This document shows, piece after piece, positions 24,938 through 33,316 of a DNA stretch of 64,000 bases. Location: the NCBI RefSeq assembly GCF_001487105.1, contig NZ_LN913000.1, positions 620,001 through 684,000 on the forward strand, written 5' to 3'. Below the pieces are notes generated by a model. The model did not search any database. It had not been told where the DNA came from and worked only from the letters and a program-made list of their open reading frames with translations. The DNA is from Mediterraneibacter massiliensis. GTDB lineage: Bacteria > Bacillota > Clostridia > Lachnospirales > Lachnospiraceae. The first letter of the stretch is position 1, and every line of letters begins with the position of its first letter. The position numbers were made by a program, and so were the translations under genes.

Positions 24938-26098
24938 ATGAGAAAATTTTATACAGCAGAAGCAGTAACAGAAGGACACCCGGACAAAGTGTGCGACCAG
25001 ATTGCAGATGCAATCCTGGATGTGTGTCTGAAAAATGATGCGGATTCCAAGGTGGCTTGTGAAGTGCTTGCCACGAAGGGAACTGTCATTGTGGCAGGAG
25101 AGATCACCAGCACCTATGAACCGGATGTGTTTGGTGTGATCCAGAAAGTATTGTCTGAAGTGGGATATTCCAGCGAAGGGGTTGCCATGGATACGTTTGT
25201 CCATCAGCAGAGTCCGGACATTGCCAATGCGGTCAGGGAATCCAAAGAAAAAAGGGAAGGGGTGTCTGACAATCAAATGGATTGGTTTCAAGGTGCCGGG
25301 GATCAGGGCGTCATGATCGGATATGCCTGTGATGAGACATCGCAGCTGATGCCCATGCCTGTGGTGCTTGCAAATAGGATTGTCCGGGAACTGTCTGCCT
25401 GTAGAAGAAGCAGCTATATTGAAGGAATCTGCCCGGATGGAAAAGCACAGGTGACGGTAGAGTATGAGGATGGGAAGCCTGTCCGTTTGGATAGTGTGGT
25501 TGTATCCTGTCAGCATACGGAAGATAAGAATCTGAAGAAACTGGAAGCAGAGATCCGAAAAAAGGTGCTTCTTCCGGCACTTCGTCTTCTTCCGCCGGAT
25601 GATGATACCAAGATCCTTATCAATCCATCCGGACGTTTTGTCTGTGGAGGCATGGATGCAGATACGGGACTGACAGGAAGAAAACTGATGGTAGACAGCT
25701 ATGGCAGTATCGTTCCCCATGGCGGTGGGGCATTTTCCGGAAAGGATTGTTCAAAAGTGGACCGTTCTGGGGCATATATGGCAAGGTATATTGCCAAAAA
25801 TATGGTCGCTGCCGGACTTGCCAGCAAGTGTCAGGTTTCCCTTGCCTACGCCATAGGTGTTGCCCAGCCTGTTATGGTTCAGGTGGATACGTTTGGCACA
25901 GGAAACGTGTGTGCGGATGACTGTCTGGAAATGGCGATCCCCTTGGTGTTTGGACTGACACCAAAGCAGATCGTAGATACGCTGCGCCTTACCCGTCCCA
26001 TTTTCCGGCAGACAGCAGCTTTTGGACATTTTGGAAGAAAGGAACTGCCATGGGAGCGCACCGATAAGGCAGAACAGCTCCGCAATGCGGTGATCTGA
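24938..26098 (+). CDS. metK: S-adenosylmethionine synthetase (element-borne)
   Basis: Makes SAM from methionine and ATP in the cytoplasm. The 386-aa protein shows the ATP/Mg motif EGHPDKVCDQIADAILD at the N-terminus, GAGDQGVMIGYA (methionine-binding loop) and the P-loop-like signature GGGAFSGKDCSKVDRSGAYMARY. All parts of a complete enzyme are present. The ATG at 24938 with AGAGAGGAAA upstream is preferred over the one at 24914. It overlaps the toprim gene (TGATG), so it is in an operon inside the conjugative element. Two DNA methyltransferases lie in the same element, so a local SAM supply is an attractive explanation. It may be diverged from the host copy: several core positions differ from the usual consensus. 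Confidence 0.92.
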   Translation: MRKFYTAEAVTEGHPDKVCDQIADAILDVCLKNDADSKVACEVLATKGTVIVAGEITSTYEPDVFGVIQKVLSEVGYSSEGVAMDTFVHQQSPDIANAVRESKEKREGVSDNQMDWFQGAGDQGVMIGYACDETSQLMPMPVVLANRIVRELSACRRSSYIEGICPDGKAQVTVEYEDGKPVRLDSVVVSCQHTEDKNLKKLEAEIRKKVLLPALRLLPPDDDTKILINPSGRFVCGGMDADTGLTGRKLMVDSYGSIVPHGGGAFSGKDCSKVDRSGAYMARYIAKNMVAAGLASKCQVSLAYAIGVAQPVMVQVDTFGTGNVCADDCLEMAIPLVFGLTPKQIVDTLRLTRPIFRQTAAFGHFGRKELPWERTDKAEQLRNAVI

Positions 26099-27066
26099 TG
26101 GCTTGGGTCACAGAAGAAGAGTACCAGGCAGCCAAGCAGGTGCGGGCATATGAGTATTTGCAGACATATCAACCGGGAAGGCTGAAAAAGACAAGGACAA
26201 GAAACGAATGGCAGCTTCAGGACCATGACAGTTTTAAGATCAATGAGATCACCAGTAAATGGCATTGGAAATCCAGAAATATCGGTGGAATGTCTGCCCT
26301 CCGGTTTTTGATGCAGGTAGATGGCATAGGATATACGGAAGCCGTAAAGATCTTGTGTGAGCAGACGCCTGTGTATGTTCCCAGAGCAGAACCGGCACCT
26401 AAAAAGAAGCCCTTTGCCCTGCCCCTGCCCAATGACAGTTTTTACCGGGTGCGGAGATATTTGAACCAAAGGGGAATCCGGGATGAGGTACTGGATTACT
26501 GTGTGCAGCTCGGAATCCTGTATGAGAGCGCCCCCTACCATAACGCTGTTTTTGTTGGCATGGATGAACAGGGACATGCAAGGTATGCGTTCCTGCGGGG
26601 AATCTATGACAACCGGGGAAAGAGCTTCCGGATGGAGCAGGAAGGCAGTGAAAAGCAATACAGCTTTTGTGTTCCGCCTCTTGGGAAAAGCTGCCGGGTG
26701 GCAGTATATGAAGCATGTATTGACGCCCTGGCTCATATGACACTGGAAGGGAATGCGGATAAATACCGCCTGTCTTTGGGCGGTGTCGCTGCACCGAAGG
26801 AAGGGACCAGGCAGAACGTCAGAAAGATGAAAGTACCGGATGCATTGGAACATTTTTTGAAGCAGCATCCGGAGGTGACGGAGATAGAGATCTGCACCGA
26901 TCATGATTTTGCCGGACAATGGGCGTGTGAACAGCTAAAAGAGCATTATGAAAAAGAATATGCTGTTTTCTGCAACCTGCCCCCAATAGAGGGTGCTGAT
27001 TATGGAGACCTGGCAAAGCAGGCGTGGGGAAAACAGCAGAAACAGCGAAGAGAACGTGGGAGGTGA
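26098..27066 (+). CDS. DUF3991/toprim-domain protein
   Basis: A 322-aa protein common to Tn1549-like elements. The N-terminal third (residues 1-100) resembles a DnaG-type zinc-less DNA-binding region (HDSFKINEITSKWHWKSRNIGGMSALRFLM). The C-terminal half has a toprim core: VAVYEACIDALAH, then EIEICTDHDFAGQWACEQL with the DxD-type metal motif. Toprim proteins of this class are thought to act as primases or nucleases during transfer replication. It overlaps metK by one base and precedes a 257-aa unknown. Confidence 0.8.
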   Translation: MAWVTEEEYQAAKQVRAYEYLQTYQPGRLKKTRTRNEWQLQDHDSFKINEITSKWHWKSRNIGGMSALRFLMQVDGIGYTEAVKILCEQTPVYVPRAEPAPKKKPFALPLPNDSFYRVRRYLNQRGIRDEVLDYCVQLGILYESAPYHNAVFVGMDEQGHARYAFLRGIYDNRGKSFRMEQEGSEKQYSFCVPPLGKSCRVAVYEACIDALAHMTLEGNADKYRLSLGGVAAPKEGTRQNVRKMKVPDALEHFLKQHPEVTEIEICTDHDFAGQWACEQLKEHYEKEYAVFCNLPPIEGADYGDLAKQAWGKQQKQRRERGR

Positions 27067-27071
27067 AGCGA

Positions 27072-27845
27072 ATGGAAGATACCATAAAAATAGAATTGTT
27101 GACACCACTGACAGGGAATTTCACGTCCAGAGAATTGGAAAGGCAGTGGGAAGAGGGGGAATACGAGTACGATGTTTATGAGGGACTGCCATTGGAAGGA
27201 GCAGACTTGTCACAGTATGAATCGGAGATCAAAGAAGCTATCGAAAAATATAATGCCATTGGAAATGAGGAGGGAAAGCCCTGCAATTTAATGGATTATT
27301 TTGATGGCAGTGCAGCCATCAAAGAGAAAGTGATCAGTGCAGTCCCTTCAGTGAAACAAAAAGAGGGTATTTTGTATGGATGTACCACTTTAGAATTAAC
27401 TACATTTTTAGAACAGACGGAAACAGAAGAACTGTATGAATATGTTACCGGGCAGTATAGTGACGGATGGGGCGAAGGGTTTGAACAGCAGGAAATCCAA
27501 GTCGGAGATGGAGAAATCTATGTTCATTTTTGGCAGGGCGATGACTATAAAATTCAGATCAGTGATCCCGATTATCAACAGAAGGAAACGGAAATGAGAC
27601 GTCCGAAGATGCAGCTTGTGGGACAGGATGGAAATGTGTTTTCTATTCTGGCAAGGGCAAATAAACTGCTTCAGGAAAATGGGCAGGGACAAGAGGCAAA
27701 AGAAATGATTGCACGTGTCCAAAAATCAGAGAACTATTATCAGGCTCTTTATATCATCAGTGAGTATGTAGAGACGGAACTGAGCGAAGATTTTCAGAAA
27801 GCTACCAAGCCGCCAAAGAAACGTGGTAAGGAAGAATGCCGATGA
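27072..27845 (+). CDS. Conserved ICE protein of unknown function, 257 aa
   Basis: Acidic soluble protein. GGGAGGTGAAGCG precedes the ATG at 27072; a longer frame overlaps the toprim gene and is not favoured. The middle has NLMDYFDGSAAIKEKVISAVP and a repeated acidic pattern; the segment LYEYVTGQYSDGWGEGFEQQEI is reminiscent of the antirestriction-type proteins that accompany such elements, but I cannot name the family. It lies between the toprim gene and a DNA methyltransferase. Confidence 0.65.
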   Translation: MEDTIKIELLTPLTGNFTSRELERQWEEGEYEYDVYEGLPLEGADLSQYESEIKEAIEKYNAIGNEEGKPCNLMDYFDGSAAIKEKVISAVPSVKQKEGILYGCTTLELTTFLEQTETEELYEYVTGQYSDGWGEGFEQQEIQVGDGEIYVHFWQGDDYKIQISDPDYQQKETEMRRPKMQLVGQDGNVFSILARANKLLQENGQGQEAKEMIARVQKSENYYQALYIISEYVETELSEDFQKATKPPKKRGKEECR

Positions 27846-27940
27846 AGTTCGCTTTTGCCATATCATAAAAGATATGGGAAGAAAAAATAGCAGAAACCGA
27901 TGAAAAAGATAAGAAACAGCCTGCGGGCTGATAAGAAAGG

Positions 27941-28762
27941 ATGATGCCTATGGAAAATACCCTGCAATTAGGGAACTTATTGAAAGAAGGAACATACCCG
28001 GAGGAATATACCGGAGGGGAGAAGTGGACGATCCTGCATGGAGATACGCTGAAACTGGTGAAGGCATTTCAGCCGGGAATCTTTGATGCAGTGATCACCG
28101 ATCCGCCGTATGCGTCCGGGGGAACGAAGCAGAATGAAAGAAACCGTACTACCAATCAGAAATACAGCAGTATGAAGGCTGAAAATGCCTTACCGGATTT
28201 TGATGGGGATAACAAAGACCAGCGTTCCTGGACACACTGGATGGCAGAGTGGCTTTACGATGTGCGGAAGGCCTGCAAGATCGGAGCGCCTATCTGTCTT
28301 TTTATTGACTGGAGACAATACCCGTCCATTACCGATGCCCTTCAGTGGGCAGGCTGGATCTGGAGGGGTACAGCGGTGTGGGATAAAGGAAACTCCCGTC
28401 CGCAAAAAGGGCGTTTCCGCCAGCAGGCTGAATATATTGTATGGGGCAGTAATGGACCGATGCCTATCAGCCGTCCGGTGTCCTGTCTTCCCGGTGTGTT
28501 CCGTTATGGAAATCCCCAGAACCGTATCCATGTGACAGAAAAGCCTTTGCAGCTTATGAAAGATGTGATCCAGATCTGCGAGCCAGGTGGAAGAATCTTA
28601 GATCCCTTTGCCGGAGCAGGGACAACTATTCTTGCTGCTGTAGAGGAAGGCTATGAGGCAGTGGGCATCGAGGTGACGGATGCCTATTATAAGCTGGGAA
28701 GTGACCGGGTGAAGTTTGCACTGGAAGCAAAGAAAGCAGAAGAGGATAAGCAGGATGAATAG
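27941..28762 (+). CDS. DNA adenine/cytosine-N4 methyltransferase
   Basis: A 273-aa amino-methyltransferase. The catalytic motif IV DPPYASGG is near residue 55 and the SAM-binding motif I DPFAGAGTTILAA near residue 220, so the order is IV before I (beta class, usual for N6-adenine or N4-cytosine enzymes). The segment KGRFRQQAEYIVWGSNGP is typical of this family. The start is at 27941 or 27950, after GAAAGG. No restriction partner is adjacent. Its stop overlaps the ATG of the DUF3848 gene. Together with the cytosine methylase and metK it forms a modification set within the element. Confidence 0.88.
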   Translation: MMPMENTLQLGNLLKEGTYPEEYTGGEKWTILHGDTLKLVKAFQPGIFDAVITDPPYASGGTKQNERNRTTNQKYSSMKAENALPDFDGDNKDQRSWTHWMAEWLYDVRKACKIGAPICLFIDWRQYPSITDALQWAGWIWRGTAVWDKGNSRPQKGRFRQQAEYIVWGSNGPMPISRPVSCLPGVFRYGNPQNRIHVTEKPLQLMKDVIQICEPGGRILDPFAGAGTTILAAVEEGYEAVGIEVTDAYYKLGSDRVKFALEAKKAEEDKQDE

Positions 28763-29123
28763 TAATCCGCAGTATCAGAAGAGAAAGCAGGATCTGAATC
28801 ATCTGCTTTATGAAAAAGTACAGTCAGAACTGACAGCCTTTCGTGAAGAAATTCTTGCAAAAACACCAGAGGAAATTTATGAAGCAGCACATGAAATTGC
28901 TGTGAAACATGAAATAGCAAAGGTATTTGCAGATTCTGATTATTCCCCTTTTAGCGCATCGGTTCTATTAAAATCCGAGAATCTACTACAGGATATTTAT
29001 GATGAATGGCAGAAAGGTGGAGTTCTGACGAAAGACGGGATGAAGATGTTTGCCGGATATGTCGCTATTTATCGGAAACATGCAGTAAGAAAGGAAATCA
29101 ATAAATCAGAGGCAGAGAGATAG
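28755..29123 (+). CDS. DUF3848-domain protein
   Basis: A 122-aa conserved ICE protein. The region QDLNHLLYEKVQSELTAFREEILAKTPEEIYEAAHEIAVKHEIAK matches the DUF3848 pattern known from Tn1549-type elements. Its ATG overlaps the methyltransferase stop by 8 bases. Function is unknown. Downstream are two copies of a 15-base palindromic motif before the DpnD/PcfM-like gene. Confidence 0.7.
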   Translation: MNSNPQYQKRKQDLNHLLYEKVQSELTAFREEILAKTPEEIYEAAHEIAVKHEIAKVFADSDYSPFSASVLLKSENLLQDIYDEWQKGGVLTKDGMKMFAGYVAIYRKHAVRKEINKSEAER

Positions 29124-29124
29124 G

Positions 29125-29182
29125 GCATCCACATGGATGTCCAAATTTATTTTAGAAGAAGAAATGTGCATCCACATGGATG
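29125..29182. repeat. Two copies of palindrome GCATCCACATGGATG
   Basis: Identical 15-mers at 29125-29139 and 29168-29182, each containing CATCCA-CA-TGGATG. They are 43 bases apart (start to start), about four helical turns, directly ahead of the gene at 29198. They look like paired binding sites for a dimeric regulator. Confidence 0.6.
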
Positions 29183-29197
29183 CAGGAAAGGGGACTT

Positions 29198-29563
29198 ATG
29201 GACAGAGTCTATGATGTGACCATCCGAGAAGTGCGTGAAAAGACCGTTGCAGTGAAAGCATCCAGCAAAGAAGAAGCAGAAAAAGGATGTCGTATGTATG
29301 GCCCAAGTACCAGTGAATATGACATTCAGTCCGTTCAGTATGAAGCAGTGGAACGGGAAGCGGAAAAGACATTTGAAATCGAAATCCGAAAAAGTTACAC
29401 CATCCGCAAATCCATCTCAGCACATTCCAAGGAAGATGCGGTAGAACGGGCAGAGATTCTGTATGATGACGGTGGCTTTGACGATGAATTTGATGAAAGT
29501 ACAATGGATGTGAGCTTTGAAGTAAAAGCAGAAAAAGTAAAGAAAAAGGAACAAGTGCGATAG
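29198..29563 (+). CDS. DpnD/PcfM-like protein
   Basis: A 121-aa protein starting at ATG 29198 after AAAGGGG. It contains two copies of a small beta-alpha unit: VYDVTIREVREKTVAVKASSKEEAEKGC and TFEIEIRKSYTIRKSISAHSKEDAVERAE, of the DpnD/PcfM type found near conjugation genes. The C-terminal is acidic then basic. The function is unknown. Confidence 0.65.
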   Translation: MDRVYDVTIREVREKTVAVKASSKEEAEKGCRMYGPSTSEYDIQSVQYEAVEREAEKTFEIEIRKSYTIRKSISAHSKEDAVERAEILYDDGGFDDEFDESTMDVSFEVKAEKVKKKEQVR

Positions 29564-29574
29564 GAGGTGAGGCG

Positions 29575-29898
29575 ATGGAACAGGCGATGGCGTATGTGTG
29601 CTGTCCGGCAGAGGAAAGCAGAGTGAAGGTGCAGAGATACTGCCGGAAGATTTATGAACTGGGGTATGTACCCATTTGTCCGAGGTTTGGGTTTCTGCCA
29701 TTTTTGGATGAAGGAGAAGCGGAGGATCAACAGGCATATAATCGGATGTCCCACTTGATCTTAAAACGATGCCGGATGGTAGTGGTCTGTGGAAAAGAAG
29801 TGACTGGAACGATGAATACGGATATTAGCACTGCTGATCGACTGCATATCATCTGTACCACATTGGATGGCTTAATCAAGATTAAAGAGGCAGAATGA
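29575..29898 (+). CDS. DUF4406/deoxyribosyltransferase-like protein
   Basis: A 107-aa protein with MAYVCCPAEESRVKVQRYCRKIYELGYVPICPRFGF, then RCRMVVVCGKEVTGTMNTDISTADRL. This alternation of a Rossmann-like strand and a later VVVCG strand followed by an acidic/serine helix is the layout of nucleoside 2-deoxyribosyltransferase-like DUF4406 proteins in mobile elements. GGAGGTGAGGCG precedes the ATG. Real activity is unproven. Confidence 0.65.
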   Translation: MEQAMAYVCCPAEESRVKVQRYCRKIYELGYVPICPRFGFLPFLDEGEAEDQQAYNRMSHLILKRCRMVVVCGKEVTGTMNTDISTADRLHIICTTLDGLIKIKEAE

Positions 29899-29899
29899 G

Positions 29900-30397
29900 A
29901 TGGAAGAAAAAGACAGACAAAGGATGGAGAAAGAATACAATCGCTTGGAACAATGGATCGTGAAGCTTGAAAGGATGAAAAATCCGGAGAACATGGAAAG
30001 TATTTTTTTTCGACCAGAAGAAGCGCATGAATTGGAGGATCTAATCAAAAGAGGAAACCGGAGGCTTTGTAAAATAGGGAAACGCCTAGGGATGCCGGAA
30101 GAACCAGGACCTCCCTGGTTTATGTTTTATGATATGATTACGAATTCTATTAAAGAGTATCTTCCTTATAAATATCAAGACTATGAAGTCTGCATTAAGA
30201 CCGTAGAAATAGAAGGGCAGAAGTTCGATGTAATGAAACTTTGGAAAGAGGATGATCCGAAACTGCCTATGTTACCAATAAAGGAATATGAAAATCAGGT
30301 GGCGGATGGTGCCGATGGATATTGTATTTTAGGTCGAATGGCGAGTGATTATAAAAAGTTGATCCATCCAGTGAAGAAATATCAAAGAGAACGTTAA
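29900..30397 (+). CDS. Hypothetical ICE protein, 165 aa
   Basis: Soluble, charged protein with an N-terminal coiled-coil-like stretch (EEKDRQRMEKEYNRLEQWIVKLERMKNPEN) and a central aromatic part (PPWFMFYDMITNSIKEYLPYKYQDYEV). Not recognised. It starts one base after the preceding stop and ends just before the candidate oriT. Confidence 0.6.
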   Translation: MEEKDRQRMEKEYNRLEQWIVKLERMKNPENMESIFFRPEEAHELEDLIKRGNRRLCKIGKRLGMPEEPGPPWFMFYDMITNSIKEYLPYKYQDYEVCIKTVEIEGQKFDVMKLWKEDDPKLPMLPIKEYENQVADGADGYCILGRMASDYKKLIHPVKKYQRER

Positions 30398-30403
30398 AGA
30401 GAA

Positions 30404-30492
30404 CTTGCATGGGGGAGTCGATTTGAATCGATGGAACTGGTTTTGCAAGCATAGCGTTTGGATATCCAAACGCACTTTGGGGAGAACCCCAA
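30404..30492. other. Candidate oriT: cluster of inverted repeats upstream of mobC and relaxase
   Basis: An 89-base stretch carries nested and adjacent inverted repeats. An outer pair CTTGCA (30404-30409)/TGCAAG (30444-30449) encloses TCGATT-TG-AATCGA (30418-30431). Then comes the perfect 20-base palindrome GCGTTTGGATATCCAAACGC (30454-30473) and the hairpin TTGGGG-AGAA-CCCCAA (30477-30492). It lies about 420 bases before MobC. Relaxase nick sites sit beside such repeats, but the nick cannot be placed by eye. Confidence 0.55.
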
Positions 30493-30524
30493 TCCCCCGG
30501 CAGTCGAGAAAGGAGAGAAGTGAA

Positions 30525-30887
30525 ATGTTTTTTGCAGGAATGGCTCTTGGGATAGTGGCAGGCGCAGCCTTTGGCATTGGGATCATGTGCTGTGTAGTTG
30601 CCGGAAAGCAGGAGGATCAGCAGATGGAACAGATAGGGGTTCGCAGACAGAAGAAGGGAGAACGGAAAACAATCCATTTCCGGGATCGGGAAGGGATAGA
30701 GAGGTTCTCCCTTTCGGATGGGGAAAGCCTTTGCATGATGGCAGAGGACGGAACGAAAGAGATTGGTCTCTGCCGCTTTGTGGATGGGAAGCAGGTGGAT
30801 GTGAATGGGCAGATCTGGGAGATCGGGGAATTCCTCTGGCAGATGGAACGCAGGGGGATTCAGGTGTATCCCTTAGAGACAGCATAA
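30525..30887 (+). CDS. DUF3789-like membrane-anchored protein
   Basis: A 120-aa protein starting after AGGAGAGAAG. The N-terminal helix MFFAGMALGIVAGAAFGIGIM is a membrane anchor as in DUF3789 proteins, followed by a longer soluble part with a small beta-rich domain (GERKTIHFRDREGIERFSL; GLCRFVDGKQVDVNGQIWEIGEFLWQME). It is located immediately downstream of the candidate oriT. Function unknown; a membrane tether for the relaxosome is only a guess. Confidence 0.6.
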   Translation: MFFAGMALGIVAGAAFGIGIMCCVVAGKQEDQQMEQIGVRRQKKGERKTIHFRDREGIERFSLSDGESLCMMAEDGTKEIGLCRFVDGKQVDVNGQIWEIGEFLWQMERRGIQVYPLETA

Positions 30888-30910
30888 AAGAAGGAAAGGT
30901 AGGTGGTCGA

Positions 30911-31219
30911 ATGAGAAAACGAAACCATGTAGTTCCGGTACGGTTGAATGCAAAGGAACTTCGCCATTTGGACGGACAGGTCGCAAAGAGTGGACTGAGC
31001 AGGGAGGAATTTTTACGCTCCCTGATCTTAGGCGCACAGCTTCAGACAAAGCCCTGTGAGCATCATGCAGAACTTCTTCGAAAGATTGCGGGGCTTTGCA
31101 ACAATGCCAACCAGCTTGCCCATGTTGCCAATGGCACCGGGATGGCAGGGGAAGCCAGCGTACAGGAGATGCTCCGGATTTCCAAAGAGACCTGGCGTCT
31201 GGTGAAAGAGGAATGGTAG
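30911..31219 (+). CDS. mobC: Relaxosome protein MobC
   Basis: Small DNA-binding accessory (102 aa) of the relaxosome. The N-terminus VPVRLNAKELRHLDGQVAKSGLSREEFLRSLI is the ribbon-helix-helix type half; the C-terminal ELLRKIAGLCNNANQLAHVANGTG is the MobC signature. MobC helps unwind oriT around nic. The stop TAG directly abuts the relaxase ATG (TAGATG), so the two are coupled. Confidence 0.88.
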   Translation: MRKRNHVVPVRLNAKELRHLDGQVAKSGLSREEFLRSLILGAQLQTKPCEHHAELLRKIAGLCNNANQLAHVANGTGMAGEASVQEMLRISKETWRLVKEEW

Positions 31220-32494
31220 ATGGCATATACCAGCGTCCTCCCCGTCCACCGCCTGGAGCGTTCCATTGACTATGTGAAGGACCGGACAAAGACCACCAAG
31301 AGCGCCGGCTCTTTGGAAGAAGCCATTGATTATGCATGCAACCGGGAAAAAACAGAAGAGACCATTTTTGAGGATGCCATGGGGTGTACCTGTGAAAATG
31401 CCTATGCGGACATGGTAAAGACCAAAGAGCGCTTCCATAAGAAAGGCGGGGTACAGGGCTACCATCTGGTGCAGAGTTTTGCAAAAGGGGAAGTATCCCC
31501 CGAACTGGCACATCTGATCGGACAGGAACTGGCAGAGCAGTTATTGAAAGGGCAGTTTGAAGTGGTGATCACCACTCATTTGAATACCAGTCATTACCAC
31601 AATCATCTGGTATGGAATTCGGTGAGCATGGTGGATGGGAAGAAATACCATAGCAATGTCAAAAGTTATTTTACCGAAGTGCGCCGGATTTCGGATGACT
31701 TATGCAGGAAATACGGTCTTTCCGTGATCCAGACGAACCAGGGGAAAGCCATGCACTATGCCCAGTGGAAAGCAGAAGCAGAAGGGAAACCTACCTGGAG
31801 GACTGCCATCCGCATGGATATCCGGGATGCCATTGGCGTGAGCTTTTCCTGGAGTCAGTTTGTAAAAGAAATGGAGAAGCGGGGTTATACCTGGAAGCTG
31901 AACCGGAAGTATCCGGCATTAAAGACACCGGATATGGAGAGGTATGTCCGTCTGCGTTCCTTGGGAAAAGGCTATGGGGAGGCAGAGATCCAGGAGAAGA
32001 TCCTGCGTCCAAAGATCCAACAGGTGTATGGAAAAACACAGGTGAAGTTTCCAAAGAGGAAACTTACCGGACTTCAAAAGCTGTATTTTTCTTATCTGTA
32101 TCGGATGGGAGTGCTTCAGCAGAAGCCGAAACGGATTTCTTATGCGGTCCGTTCCGATATCCGAAAACTGGATCTGCGCATCCGGCAGATGGAGTTTTTG
32201 CAAAAAGAAGGGATCACCACCAGGGAAGAGCTGGCGGCATACCGGAAACCTTTGGAGGAACAGGTGCTTTCCTTGATGAAGGAGCGAAGAACGCTATATC
32301 GAAAAGAACCGGGAAGTATGCGTCTTCAGGAGATCAACGGGGAATTAAAAGAACTTCGGAAGAAGATCCGTTTAAGCCAGCAGATAGAAATCCAGTCGAA
32401 AGAGATGGAAGAGAGGTTAAAACGGGCAAAGGAACAGGAGCAGGTACAGGAATCGTCAGGGAAACAACGAAGGGAAGAAGAACGGAAGCGGTAA
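31220..32494 (+). CDS. MOBP-type relaxase/mobilization nuclease
   Basis: Nicks one strand at oriT and stays covalently bound to lead it into the recipient. The 424-aa protein has the metal-binding histidine triad in VITTHLNTSHYHNHLVWNSV (near residues 113-132), an upstream segment GYHLVQSFAKGEVSPELAH, and near the N-terminus the candidate catalytic tyrosines (for example YTSV, DYVK, DYACN). The C-terminal half is a charged coiled coil for relaxosome contacts. Normal length for VirD2-like relaxases of Tn1549. It lies right after MobC and before PcfB, the standard relaxosome order. Confidence 0.92.
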   Translation: MAYTSVLPVHRLERSIDYVKDRTKTTKSAGSLEEAIDYACNREKTEETIFEDAMGCTCENAYADMVKTKERFHKKGGVQGYHLVQSFAKGEVSPELAHLIGQELAEQLLKGQFEVVITTHLNTSHYHNHLVWNSVSMVDGKKYHSNVKSYFTEVRRISDDLCRKYGLSVIQTNQGKAMHYAQWKAEAEGKPTWRTAIRMDIRDAIGVSFSWSQFVKEMEKRGYTWKLNRKYPALKTPDMERYVRLRSLGKGYGEAEIQEKILRPKIQQVYGKTQVKFPKRKLTGLQKLYFSYLYRMGVLQQKPKRISYAVRSDIRKLDLRIRQMEFLQKEGITTREELAAYRKPLEEQVLSLMKERRTLYRKEPGSMRLQEINGELKELRKKIRLSQQIEIQSKEMEERLKRAKEQEQVQESSGKQRREEERKR

Positions 32495-32508
32495 GGAGGT
32501 GAGAGCGT

Positions 32509-33312
32509 ATGAACTATGGCGGTGATGCGGCAGATCAGATCGTCCGGTATTCCATGGAAGGCATGGAACACACCTTACGGATCAGCGGGAGCATTGCAAA
32601 GAATCTGGCGGTGCTGATCGTTGCGGTAATGAAGGACCAGAAAAAGACCAGGGGAAAGACCAACCTGCTTCGGATGTTAAAGGAACAGCGGGCAATGAAA
32701 TTTTTCACCATTCCTCATGACAGGCTGCGGGAGTTTGCCGGGGAAGCCAAATCCAGGGGACTTTTGTATGTGGTCATCCGGGATAAGAAGAATCCTCAGT
32801 TTTCCGAGATCATGGTGTTTGCCGATGATGCGGCAAAGGTGAACCGGGTACTGGATAAGATGAATCTGGACTTTGTGAGATCGGAAGCCGGGGAAGCGGT
32901 TGTGGAACAAGCGTCAGTCCGGGAAGGAGAGCGTGTGATCGATGCAGAGTTTACCGAGAAAACCGAAGCAAAAGAAGAACTTCCGGTAAAGACCGAAAAG
33001 GTGGTGCTGCCGGAAGGAACCATTGAGTTCGAACTGGATGAAGAAGAGCATCTGTTTGATGTAGGGGAAGTCTCTCCTTCGGAGGGAAATTTTACCCAGG
33101 CGGAGAAGGCAGGGAATCTGTCCGGACCTTCCTCGCACAGCAGCGGTTCTTTTTCCGGGCAGGAAACTAGCTGGAAAGGGGAGAAACCATCTGTCCGGCA
33201 GGAATTAAAAAAGATTGAAACGGAACAGAAACAGCGGCAGAAGCAACAGCAGAGCCGGAGAAAACCGAGAAATCAGCAGAGAAGGAAACAGAAGAAAGTG
33301 AAAGGCAGGTAA
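32509..33312 (+). CDS. PcfB-family (DUF3801) conjugation protein
   Basis: PcfB-like proteins link the relaxosome to the coupling protein. The 267-aa protein has the DUF3801 core in residues 1-130 (SMEGMEHTLRISGSIAKNLAVLIVAVMKDQ; FTIPHDRLREFAGEAKSRGLLYVVIRD; FADDAAKVNRVLDKMNLDF), then an acidic linker and a very basic Arg/Gln/Lys tail. GGAGGTGAGAGCG precedes the ATG. It lies between the relaxase and the ArdC-like gene. Confidence 0.85.
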   Translation: MNYGGDAADQIVRYSMEGMEHTLRISGSIAKNLAVLIVAVMKDQKKTRGKTNLLRMLKEQRAMKFFTIPHDRLREFAGEAKSRGLLYVVIRDKKNPQFSEIMVFADDAAKVNRVLDKMNLDFVRSEAGEAVVEQASVREGERVIDAEFTEKTEAKEELPVKTEKVVLPEGTIEFELDEEEHLFDVGEVSPSEGNFTQAEKAGNLSGPSSHSSGSFSGQETSWKGEKPSVRQELKKIETEQKQRQKQQQSRRKPRNQQRRKQKKVKGR

Positions 33313-33316
33313 GGCT

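Noticed and set aside
31702-32502. Alternative 266-codon frame overlapping the relaxase
   Set aside because: It is a +1 shadow of the relaxase gene, with no start signal and no domain pattern.
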